The notes below the pieces were generated by a model that did not search any database, had not been told where the DNA came from, and was given only the letters and a program-made list of their open reading frames with translations. From Condylostoma magnum (Eukaryota > Ciliophora > Heterotrichea > Heterotrichida > Condylostomatidae), in contig CAKKTI010000134.1 in assembly GCA_920105805.1 (NCBI GenBank), positions 5,259 to 48,051 on the forward strand: a stretch of 42,793 bases of DNA, written 5' to 3'. Position numbers and translations under genes: made by a program. Of this stretch, positions 33,806 to 42,793 are shown piece by piece. Position 1 is the stretch's first letter; each line of letters starts with the position of its first letter.

Positions 33806-33882
33806 TTAAGCAAAATTTTTCCCTAATTTTAAAGAAATTCGAAATTTTGTAAATAAAAGTTAAAGGCCAAAGGTTACTAAAA

Positions 33883-34257
33883 CTAAATATCAGATAGATG
33901 CACTTCAACCTCAACACCAGGATCAATAGCAAAATCAGTAACTTTTTTAATATACTCAGCAGGACAAATCAAAGTGACAATTCTTTTATGAATTCTCATT
34001 TCCCATCGATCAAAGGTAGCAGTTCCATTTCCACATGGACTTTTTCTAGTGGTCAACCGAAGAACCTTAGTAGGGTATCTAACTGGGCCTATGGTGTTCA
34101 GCTTTTCACCTTGAGCACTTTTTAGTAATCTGGTTGTAATGTTCTCCAATGCTCTCAGATTTATCGAGGAAAGTATAAATCGTATTTATTATGGCTTAGA
34201 CTCACCTTCTTAGCCCTTTGCTTTTGCCTTGTCGTAGCTTGGTTCTTCAGATGCCAT
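33883..34257 (-). CDS. RPS20: 40S ribosomal protein S20 (uS10)
   Basis: 124 residues from ATG 34257, full-length against the family. Visible blocks are RFILSSINLRALENITTRLL, LNTIGPVRYPTKVLRLTTRK, SPCGNGTATFDRWEMRIHKR and the C-terminus FAIDPGVEVEVHLSDI. It sits in the small ribosomal subunit near the decoding head. It is the best internal calibrator of the genetic code: codons 16, 23 and 24 are TAA inside the protein, while TAG (33885-33883) sits exactly where the family ends. It is uninterrupted by introns and lies 21 bp from a divergent gene. Confidence 0.97.
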
Positions 34258-34278
34258 TTTTGACCAATGTTTTATAAA
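34258..34278. promoter_or_regulatory. 21-bp space between two divergent start codons
   Basis: Only 21 bp separate the RPS20 ATG (minus) from the ATG of the next plus-strand gene. The interval contains CCAAT (34264-34268) and a TTTATAAA-like element (34271-34278). Both promoters must lie within this interval or inside the neighbouring coding sequences, unless the plus gene starts further in. Promoter activity is inferred from position only. Confidence 0.35.
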
Positions 34279-34632
34279 ATGGAAGAGGTAAGTTAGTTGG
34301 ATTAGTAGTTGGATTAACTGTAGTAGGAGATTATTGAAGCTAAGAAGAATTAGGATTAGATGGATATTATTGTGTAGTAATAGGAGTTTGAAATATTAGA
34401 AGAAAAACAGTCCTTGAAGACATTGGTTATTGTATAATCTCTTTAAAGGGAAAACTCTGTTATTGAGTTTGAGCCGGAGGTGGAAAAATCTGTTGTTTTT
34501 GAAGATCTGAGTTAATTGGATCATTTTAGTATTGATGTTATATATCCGGATCAGAGTGATTATAAAAGGGCGTTTATTGGAGTGCTTGCAGGATTTATTT
34601 TTAGTGTTTCCATGGTATTACTAGTTATTTAA
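34279..34632 (+). CDS. Small tail-anchored coiled-coil protein
   Basis: 117 residues from ATG 34279. The first 50 are Gln/Glu-rich helix (VSQLDQQLDQLQQEIIEAKK, VQQQEFEILEEKQSLK), suggestive of a short coiled coil. The protein ends in one hydrophobic helix, KRAFIGVLAGFIFSVSMVLLVI, directly before TAA 34630-34632. That makes a classic tail anchor, with an N-terminal cytosolic coil as in SNARE-like or organelle-tether proteins. The last 36 codons have one Gln, a CAG. No specific family is recognised. Codon 4 begins a GTAAGT...TTAG stretch of 18 nt that could be a cryptic intron without changing the frame. Confidence 0.6.
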
Positions 34633-34693
34633 TACATATTGTTTAGTCATACTGAAAATGTATAAAAAGCCCATATTAGTTGAAATATAAAAA

Positions 34694-37552
34694 ATGTTAG
34701 AATTTCCTTACAAGATATCAGAGAAACACTAAATATTTAAAAGCTCCTAAAGATACATAACTCGTAATTACGGAAAACCAGCATGGGGTCAGTGTTAAAA
34801 CTATTTTTAAGCTTTAGACAACACAAGGCATTAAGCTCTCCACGTAACCAATCCTGGCTCTTCCGTCACCCAGTAATACATAGAGACACTTTCTCTATAC
34901 AAGCGACGATTGTAAGCAATAACCTCTCGTATATCTGCAGATAAGATCAAATTTAAGCCAGTCTGGCAAGACAGCCTGTCATCTAAAAAGTTTACCTTTG
35001 CATCTTATAACTTTGAATTCTCTTGTATCCTATACAATTTAGGAGTGGCTTATAGCAGACTAGGTAATCAATAAAATTTTAAGTCCTAAGACGGCATAAA
35101 ATAAGCTCTAAACTACTACGAAGTATCTATAGGCTGCTTTAATACACTAATGGCTATGATAACTGAGTTTTAGGTATCCCATGTTGCAGATTTGTCTCCT
35201 GAACATCTAAACATGATTATAAATATACTTAAAGCCCAGGCTTACTACTGTTTATACAGCAAAATGGACAAAACTACTAGTAATAAGAGTAATTTGGTGA
35301 AAATAGCTAATACTATTGCTCATTACTACAACCTCGCTCATGATATTATAACAAGAGATCCAATAAGAAGATACTTAGGCAAGGAATACGCAGAAACGAT
35401 ACAAAGTAAGGAGCTTCAATTCAGAGCATCTGCGCATTATTGGCAAAGTTTCAGTGAAAAAGCCTCAGGTGAGGAAATTGGTAAAGGATTTGGCATTGCT
35501 GTATGCAGACTAAGACTAGCAAGCAGACTCATACAACAAGCTACTTCTTTTAGAATAAAAGGGAAAACACTGGAAAATGCAAGAAAAATATAAGAGATTA
35601 TAAACAAAGCTAGTTACGATGTTGAAGAGGATAATAGAAGAATTTACCTCGATGACATTCCTTAAGAAATAACACTGGAGTAATTGACCAGTGTAAATAT
35701 AATCAACGGTAAGTTTCCCCCTCCAGTTGATATTGAGTCAGATCCCTCGGATATAGGTGTATTATAGGGGTTGATACCTCAGCCTGTTATTGCAATGATG
35801 GCTGAGTATAAAGGAGTGCTAAGTGAAATGGTGAATCACGAGAGTAATAAAGTAGGAGATGTATATCGATCAATTCAAAGTGAGATGCATGGTATGTCAT
35901 TGCCTCATAAGCTAAATATGCTAGACTAGGATTAAGGTGTACCTGAGTCTCTGTGGAAAAGAATCAAAGAAATTCAATCATAGGGAGGATTCAATCAAAT
36001 ATAAAACCTAATGAATAGTCTTAGGCTATAAAAGGATAATAATAGTAAGGTTCTATAAGATTTGAATGGTAAAATTCAAAGGGAGCAGGAAGAAGATGAC
36101 AGTTTTAGGCAAAATTATGGTAGTAAGTGGAATAGGACGTCAAGCAATGCAGTTAATAGTTATTTTAAGGCAGAATTGGACAAATATAGGCTAAAGCTGA
36201 AGGAAGCTGAGATTTTAGACAACAATGCTATTAACTTATATGCTAGTTCCTAAGAGTCACTGCAGTTGATATAAAAGTCAAAGGGAGAGCTAGATTAAAT
36301 GCTGCCTAATCAAGATGTTTCTCAATGAGTCGAAAATGAAACAGTTATTCAAATGAACTAAAAAATTGAGAATTTATACAAAGTTTAGAAAGAAATTGGA
36401 GATGAACTTAATTCCCTGATTACAGCTGTAGATTAGGATAATATAACTGGAGAGCTAATTATCGCTTTTAATCAATCAAAAGATAAAAAAGATGTATTTG
36501 ATAGGGAGTTTTAAAAGTTTTAACCATTTAGGGAGAAAATAAACCAGCTTTGTAGTGATATACGGTGTTGTATTGAAGAGATTAAAAAGTAGAATGTAAG
36601 GTTTGATGCTGAGTTTGGATCGTCTTAAAATGATTCAGCTAGATTGAATTTATTATAGTAACTGAATGACGCTGTTGATAGATTTAATGAGTTGAATAAT
36701 AATTTAGCACAAGGACACTAGTTCTATAGTTAATTATCCAGATTTCTGTATTCTTTACAATAAGAAATTAATGATTTTGTATACAGCAGAAATCTAGAGT
36801 AATAGGAGTTAATTGAAAAAATAACGAAACAGTCTTAAGATAATCATTTACCTAATTAATATGGAGGTTTAATGCACTAATTTTAATAGGGGAGCTAAGG
36901 AGGCCAACAGTATTAAAACATTCCGTATACTCCTGCTTAGAAGCCTTTTCCCCCTTATGCTTAAAATAGTTAATAAAATACACCTCCTTAGATTAATGCT
37001 CCATCTAATGGGTAATAAAGCATGTCTTATTAAAACACTCCTCCTTAAAACGAACAGCATAATATATAATATTAGCATTATCAATAAAACATACCTTAAA
37101 ATTACTAATAGAGCATGCCTTAAAATGCCTAACAATCGCCTTAAAATTACTAATAGAACATGCCTTAAAATGCCTAACAATCGCCTTAAAATTACTAATA
37201 GAGCATGCCTTAAAATGCCTAACAATCACCTTAAAATTACTAATAGAGCATGCCTTAAAATGCCTAACAATCACCTCAAAATTACTAATAGAACATGCCT
37301 TAAAATGCCTAATAACCTCCTCGAAATTACCAATAGAGCATACCTTAAAATGCCTAACAGCCTCCTCAAATTTACCAATAGAGCATGCCTTAAAATGCCT
37401 AACAGCCTCCTCAAATTTACCAATAGAACATGCCTTAAAATGCCTAACAGCCTCCTCAAAATTATCAATAGAACATGCCTTAAAATACCTAACAATCTAA
37501 TCAAAATCAACCTTACCAACCCTATGGAAATATGCAAAATCAGTTTAAATGA
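34694..37552 (+). CDS. ALIX: ALIX/BRO1-domain protein with Gln-Pro-rich repeat tail
   Basis: 952 residues from ATG 34694. The BRO1 domain covers residues 1 to about 370: YITRNYGKPAW, ISADKIKFKPVWQDSLSSKK, then ASYNFEFSCILYNLGVAYSR and AQAYYCLYSKMDK, with the acidic FPPPVDIESD motif after it. Residues about 380-700 are a long helical V-domain-like region. The tail (about 715-952) is Gln/Pro/Asn-rich with nine 15-residue repeats. ALIX-type proteins bridge ESCRT-III and cargo in endosomal sorting, abscission and membrane repair. The stop TGA 37550-37552 is preceded by 19 codons in which all six Gln are CAA or CAG, although the preceding repeats use TAA and TAG heavily. Confidence 0.9.
37101..37505 (+). 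repeat. Nine tandem 45-bp repeats in the ALIX tail
   Basis: Units begin near 37101, 37146, 37191, 37236, 37281, 37326, 37371, 37416 and 37461. The exact 45-bp spacing was read from the recurring ATTAC(T/C)AATAGA core. The unit encodes NYQQ(S/N)MPQNAQQ(S/P)PQ. Adjacent units differ by only a few substitutions, so the array is young or kept alike by recombination. Five of its fifteen codons per unit are typically TAA or TAG. Open frames on both strands here are by-products of the repeat. Confidence 0.92.
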
Positions 37553-37599
37553 GATTTTAGTTAATAATTAAACTGAGTAAAAATAGTGCATTTATAAAA

Positions 37600-38178
37600 A
37601 TGGATTCTCTAGACCCTCTCTCTACAGCAGAATACCCAGTACAACACAGCTCAGCTTTCTCTAGAAACTCATATTTAATAAAAAAGGAGGAATAAGAAAT
37701 CGAGAAACCTGTAGTAAAGGTATTAGACAATATTCCTGAAGGAGAAGGTAAATGAATGATTATAGCAGACACTTAAATGACTGAAAATGATGGAATAAGA
37801 GTTCATATTGCAGGATATTAATAAACATTTTAAGAATCAGGGGAAGGAGTACTACAAGAATAAGAAAATTTCACAATACTAGCAAAACTATCACTATAAT
37901 CAGAACCTTTTGAAGGCTTTTAAAAAGTTGGAGAATGGAATGGTAAAGAATTATACGGAAGATTAGGAAAGGGTGAAAATCAGCCAACTTAGGAGTTTTT
38001 AGATACTTTAGTACAAGTTTTTGAGTATGATTTGAACCATTTGAAGTACTATGTATATCAGCACACTGGGTTTAAATAAGAAATAGAGATACAGGAACAA
38101 GCAACTAATCAGCAGTTCTAAGAATCATGGGAATCATTGTTTTCAGATTACTACAACAAACAAGAAGATAAGTCATAA
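37600..38178 (+). CDS. Unknown acidic protein
   Basis: About 192 residues from ATG 37600, acidic and Gln-rich. Middle segments look folded: GEGKWMIIADTQM, NFTILAKLSLQ, VGEWNGKELYGRLGKG and FLDTLVQVFEYDLNHLKYYV. I do not recognise the family. The stop TAA 38176-38178 follows 18 codons with one CAA Gln, matching the local rule; TAG 38281 is a longer alternative that would overlap the convergent neighbour. It starts 47 nt after the ALIX stop. Confidence 0.6.
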
Positions 38179-38302
38179 AATTAATTACTATCTCCTTTCT
38201 ATCAGGCTTCAGTACAGATGGAATTGGCGAGCATGTTGTTGTTTCTATTTAACTATCAATCTACCTTTTACTTCTTAGCATAGGCAATTTTACAAGGCCG
38301 AT

Positions 38303-39253
38303 CTACTGTTCAAGTCTAGGCTTAACTTCCCCTTCATCTATACTGTTTTTACTTAAAAAATTGTCAAAGTTGCTTTATATTTCCAATAATTCCTTGTGGT
38401 CCTCTAGTATAAAATTATTGCTAAACTTTAAATTTGCCTTAGATCCATATACTCCTTTCATCATTTAATACCTCTTAGTCTTTTCCTTCATCTCATAGTA
38501 TGTTCTTATATTACTTCCTTAGGGCAACTTAAGACTACTTATCATTGCACTTTTTCGTTAAACTCCTTTATCTCTTAATTACAAGAACTTCATTGCATTG
38601 TCTATTAAAAGTCCTTATGTTTCTTATGTTATTTTATAGCAGCTGTTAGTGAGCTTTAATTCCTTAGGGAAGGATTCCAATGATCTTTGTAAGTCTAAAA
38701 TATACCGATCTATGGATGGTTGAGACTTAGCTCCATTGTATCCTACTAAAGGATCTCAAACAGGACATGATTTTGTGCGGGTTAATTTCTCTGGAATTTA
38801 ATTTTCTAATAAATGGGCTAATGGGCTACCGGAAGCAGATTAAAGTCATTTCTGGCTTCTAGCTCTAGATGCGAATTTTAACAGATTTTGGATTCTTTTT
38901 TACTCCTTTTAATTTGATTAACGAATTATCTCTTACTTTTTAAGCTCCTTTTAAGAGTTTATGAAATCACGCTTTGATTTTTAAACTTGTTGCTACTTTT
39001 TTTGCTGTTTTTGGAATAATCTAGCCTTTTTGTCTTGTTATTATTTTATCAGGGATATTTTATTCAGATATTTTTACTTTTTTAGGTGAATCTGCTATTG
39101 ATGTTGCTCTTTTATTAGCTTTTTATTCAAATTTACACTGTGGAGTTTTTCTTATCTACTTCTTCTTTTTGTTATTTTATTTTAGGAGTCTTCTTCACTT
39201 ATAGCTCCTAATTCTTGTTATAATCTTTTATTAAACCGATATCTACTTGACAT
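38303..39253 (-). CDS. Unknown basic coiled-coil protein
   Basis: About 316 residues from ATG 39253. The first 130 are Lys/Gln/Arg-rich helix (IHLKKQKYLNKISLIKQQQ, KKARLFQKQQKKQQQ), probably coiled coil. Later motifs include SCPVWDPLVGYNGA, SIDRYILDLQRSLESFPKEL and LLIDNAMKFLQLRDKG. No known domain. The stop TAG (38305-38303) lies 24 codons after the last TAA, with a CAG just before it; the next possible stop is TAG at 38261. Confidence 0.6.
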
Positions 39254-39419
39254 TTTACAAAAAATTAATATTGGGTTAGAATAAATAGTTAACTGCTGTA
39301 GACTATAATAAGATTAAATATCAATGTGTGTTAATATAGGAAATTAACTTATTCAAATTCCATAACTACAAATCTCCTACCAAAAATATCCTCACATACA
39401 ACCCTTAAAGTAATTAAAT

Positions 39420-40865
39420 ATGGGAAATTGTCTCGAAACCAACTCATAAGATCTTTAAGACAGTAATTTTAAATCAGCAATAGAATATAGCTACTAAATT
39501 TAACTAAAGGTAAAGCAAAAGGACGTATACGGTCGTAATGTAGCATCAGACCAAGTAATCTTTGCTTTAACATCCCCAATAAAATGCATTAATAGGCCCC
39601 TCAACACTACTAGCGGGCAACTGGGGCTTTCTATGGCGGTGCTTCCAGGGCTTGATCCAAGACAATATATATCAAAGGAATGCTAGGACAATATTTTCAT
39701 AAGTGAACATAGAGGAGCATTTTTAGCAGGATTGTTTGACGGACATGGCAAAGAAGGCACTCCAATAGTAGAATTCTGTGCTAGTTTTATGTAAGAATAC
39801 TTCTAATCTCATACACAGCAATTCGAAGTAACTTCTAATCAGGAATAACCAATTGAGTAAATAAAACAAGTTATTTAATTATGCGACTCTCAGTTAAAAG
39901 GGGGAGAAACTTAAATTGACTGCTCAATGTCAGGAACCACTGCTGTTTTACTATATGTTAACAATTTTAAAATCTACGTAGGAAGTGTCGGGGACTCCAG
40001 AGCAATACTAGCCTCTATTCCTGGACCTGACGAGATAGTAGAATAACATGTTCCTAAGCAGTTTCAACCATATAAGCGTACTGTAAAGCCATCTATGATT
40101 CTCAAATCAGAGTAACTAACTGTAGATCAAAAGCCTAATAACGAATAAGAGTTAAAAAGAATCAAAGAATGTGGAGGAAAAGTGGAAAGATTGACTGATG
40201 AAACTGGTAAAAGAATAGGTCCGTATAGAGTTTGAAAGAAAAAGGGAAATGTACCAGGACTTGCTATGTCTAGATCGATTGGGGATATAATAGCAAGTGA
40301 AGTAGGGGTTATACCAGACCCAATTACCAATGAGTTTGATATATATGCAGGATTTGACTAGTTTCTAGTAATATCATCCGATGGAGTATGAGATGTAATG
40401 GAAAACTATGAAGTAGTTAATTTCATTGAAAAATATAGAAAATAAGCTACTAATTGTATCACTAACAGCAATACAGTTGTAAGATCGAATGTAACAACAA
40501 TATCACATTTATTAGCAGAGGAGGCTAGATATAGATGGTTTGGGATTATTGAGGACGAAGATGTAATGATTGATGATATTTCTGTTATTGTTATTGAAAT
40601 GTCATAACTAGGGCCTATTAGTAGTTAAGTATCTTAAAGAATTTCACCTGATAGAGAGGCAATGGGCTAAAATAGTATTGCTATTTAGGAATCTAATAGT
40701 GGAATACAGGTTGGGACTAGAGTTGACCCCAGAAGAGGCTCTATGGCTTAGTAAAATCAATAAACAAAAGGATTACCAGTCAGAAGAGACCCTGCTAGAG
40801 GATCTATGGTGAATGAGAGGGAAGTTATTGAAGAAGAAGAAGACTGTGAAGTTTTTGATAATTAG
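39420..40865 (+). CDS. PP2C-family protein phosphatase with lipid-anchor N-terminus
   Basis: 481 residues from ATG 39420. The N-terminus MGNCLETN fits N-myristoylation at Gly2 with palmitoylation at Cys4, so membrane targeting is likely. The PP2C core (about 75-400) shows FLAGLFDGHGKEG, CSMSGTTAVLLY, VGSVGDSRAIL, GLAMSRSIGD, FLVISSDGVWDVMENYE and VMIDDISVIVIEM; the metal-binding Asp residues are all present. Members dephosphorylate Ser/Thr with Mn or Mg. A C-terminal tail carries two RGSM motifs (DPRRGSM, DPARGSM), which may be phosphosites for basophilic kinases, and an acidic end. The stop TAG 40863-40865 follows 35 codons without reassigned codons. Confidence 0.9.
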
Positions 40866-40915
40866 TATATTCATCCTAAATTAGAAGTTGAGTCAATTTC
40901 TTGTATATTTTACCT

Positions 40916-42793
40916 CTATTTTAATTTTGTACGAATTTGTTGCAAAGTCTTGAATATATGTTTTAGTAATGCAAAGCATATTTGGATTATTATAACAATC
41001 GCTATTATATTTCCTATTTTATTTTGATTATTTTTAGATGTTATATTTTCATCAAAGCTATGAAATAGTAGTATAATTATACATAATATAAGCTCGTTGT
41101 TTAGCTTTGATTTATTAAGAATATAAGGATATGGTTGGAAAATATAAATGGCTAAACAATGCTAAGTAAATCTTACATTTAATTATGATAAGAATAGTAA
41201 ATTTATTTGAGTAGTTGGATAGTGTTATAAGAAGGCAATTCAAGCGGCTATTTGCAATCTTCTTATGTATTCAAATATAATAAAGCCAGCTTATAGCTTA
41301 TAATCTAATTGAGTATCTTAGTAAAATTATCCTCATTGAATCAAATAATTCTATTCTTACAGTTCTTATTAAGTCTTTCTAAACACCTTTGAAATTATCA
41401 AGTAAAAAATCATGAAATTCTAGGTAATAAAAATTACTAGTAAAATAAAGTTTAAATAGTCTTTAAATTCATCAAATTCTAATTTTAACATCTACACAAA
41501 CATAGACAAGCATAGGGATAAGTGGATTTCATTGAAATAAAATAAAAAGTAGCCTCACGTAAATTTTTTCTTTATTTTGTGCATAAAATTGCATTAAAAT
41601 TTAGAAGTAAGTAGTCATACTAATGCAAATAATATGGTTATAGCTATTTAAATTTATAGAATTTAGCCAGAGTTATCTATTATACCGTCATATATTTCCT
41701 CTTGTCCTAACTTTTCATATGCTTTATCTTCTTCTTGATTCAAATCAAAAGCAATTTAAAAAGGATTTATTAGAAACTTAAAATTTGCAAATTCCATCTC
41801 TGTTAAGAAGCCTTTCAAGTTTGAAGGTATTGGCAAATTTATATAAATAAGAAAGTTGTAAATTTGCATCATCTCGAAAGATTGCAATAAAGCTTAAATT
41901 GAAACACCACTTCCTAATATATTTGAAACAAAGGCAAATACCATACTGCCACCAGTTGCTATTTTTATTGATTCTGACGTATTTTAAAGAGCTTGTGCTT
42001 CTTCCTAATTAATATATTCATCTTATAGTATAACTTCATATTGTTTTATTTTCAGTTGTTATTCAAACATTCCTTCTATTTAGCCCTGTATAATTATTTA
42101 TAATGTTGAGTTTTCCTGTATTGTATCAAAAACCTTTACTTTGAATATAAACTCATTTTCTTAGGAATTAAACTCGTATATAATTTCAAATGAGTATTCA
42201 AATTCATACTAAAACAATTCCTTTTCTTAGTATTTAATCATTTGGTTAAATTTTAGTCTTATATAATATATTCTATCTTCTAAATATAGATATGTGGCCT
42301 TTGCTAGTAATTCCTCATCTGAGCATCCTTAATCATTACAAAAGTAATCTTTTTCTATTTTACAGTTATTATTGCATCCATCTTTCAGTATTTAATTCCC
42401 ATCGTCACACTCATGCTAACCTAAGTTTATACCATCTCCGCAAAATTCTTTACATTTATTTTAAATTTCTAATTCATATTAGTGTTCAATGCTTTCCAGC
42501 TTTATAATTGGGTTTTAACCAAAACCTTCTATTTAGTCACATGAGTAGCAGGTGTTTTATATGAGTAAGAGATAAGGATAACATTAAAGACATTCTAATA
42601 TATCATCTTGCATTTAACATAGCTTACAGTTCTATTAGCATTTGTTACATCTATTCTAGCTATCTATATAATTATTATCTAAGCATTTGCAAGAGTCTTT
42701 AACAAGTTAATAATGTTCTAGACACTATAAACATTATGATCCTGAACTTCTTATACATATTGGGTTTATATTAATACTTTCCTAGTATTTATT
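40916..42793 (-). CDS. Cysteine-rich multipass surface protein, C-terminal 625 residues (5' end outside window)
   Basis: The frame is open from the window edge. The N-terminal visible part has furin-like Cys pairs (CLQCLEHYQLVKDSCKC, CNKCQQNCKLCQ) and then one DUF4215-type Cys-rich repeat: CGDGINLGQHECDDGN, then DGCNNNCKIEKDYFC. An extracellular region of about 130 residues leads to ATGGSMVFAFVSNILGSG and several further membrane helices (IAITILFALVWLL, NFILLVIFITQNFMIFYLI, ELILCIIILLF, IIAIVIIIQICFALL). This combination is common in very large ciliate surface proteins; ligands are unknown. The stop TAG (40918-40916) comes after about 75 codons using only CAA for Gln; TGA at 40871 is the alternative. 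Confidence 0.82.

Noticed and set aside
36957-37571. A 204-codon plus-strand frame and several minus-strand frames full of repeated KITNRACLKMPNN or LGILRHALLV units
   Set aside because: They are other-frame readings of the 45-bp array; the ALIX frame is continuous with the BRO1 domain upstream and ends in a proper terminal window.
1-42793. Karyorelict (Loxodes-type) code with TGA as the only stop
   Set aside because: RPS20, the PIP kinase and the homeodomain gene end at TAG/TAA with no suitable TGA, and TGA-only ends would make neighbouring genes overlap.
1-42793. Transposons, viral-type elements, CRISPR arrays, rRNA, tRNA
   Set aside because: No transposase, polymerase, integrase or capsid-like reading, no spaced direct repeats outside the coding ALIX array, and no cloverleaf could be drawn in the spacers I inspected.

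Overview
The window looks like macronuclear-type DNA of a heterotrich ciliate close to Condylostoma. It is AT-rich and very gene-dense (27 coding genes in 42.8 kb, almost no introns). Conserved genes read through only if TAA and TAG are glutamine and TGA is tryptophan. The same three codons also end genes: RPS20 ends on TAG but has three internal TAA sense codons, the PIP kinase ends on TAA, and the ALIX-like gene ends on TGA. This is the Condylostoma-type code (NCBI table 28) rather than the karyorelict code, in which only TGA terminates. The species name is inference. Because standard-code ORFs are fragments here, all genes were read by hand with the reassigned code. Stops were chosen as the first TAA/TAG/TGA that follows a stretch of roughly 13 or more codons free of TAA/TAG, usually with all Gln written CAA/CAG.

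Layout. 1-13.6 kb, plus strand: a 5'-cut gene, a coiled-coil protein, a WD40-ankyrin-TRP-like channel fusion, a GCP5/6-like gamma-tubulin complex subunit with a 17-nt intron, a divergent homeodomain protein, a FAAH-like amidase and a seven-helix receptor fused to a phosphatidylinositol-phosphate kinase. 13.6-15.7 kb, minus: two adjacent paralogous RING genes, one with a CHY zinc finger and one with kelch-like sequence. 16.0-17.5 kb, plus: a Gln-rich disordered protein. 17.5-25.9 kb, minus: a MORN protein, a Polo kinase and a 1259-residue multipass PAS protein. 26.4-27.5 kb, plus: an unknown gene. 27.7-34.3 kb, minus: HAD phosphatase, PUB protein, Notch-repeat membrane protein, fructosamine kinase, a zinc-ligand-less alpha carbonic anhydrase, CFAP53 and RPS20. 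34.3-38.2 kb, plus: a tail-anchored protein, ALIX with 45-bp repeats and an unknown gene. 38.3-39.3 kb, minus: an unknown basic protein. 39.4-40.9 kb, plus: a lipid-anchored PP2C. 40.9 kb to the end, minus: the C-terminal part of a cysteine-rich multipass surface protein cut by the window edge.

Functionally the set is cell-surface sensing and signalling (TRP-like channel, receptor-PIP kinase, PAS sensor, PP2C, cysteine-rich and Notch-repeat proteins), microtubules, centrosome and cilia (GCP, Polo kinase, CFAP53), and housekeeping genes. Nothing shows that neighbours form operons. Some same-strand neighbours are, however, separated by only 1-13 nt, so their transcripts must overlap or be shared. 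I saw no mobile element, CRISPR array, rRNA or convincing tRNA.
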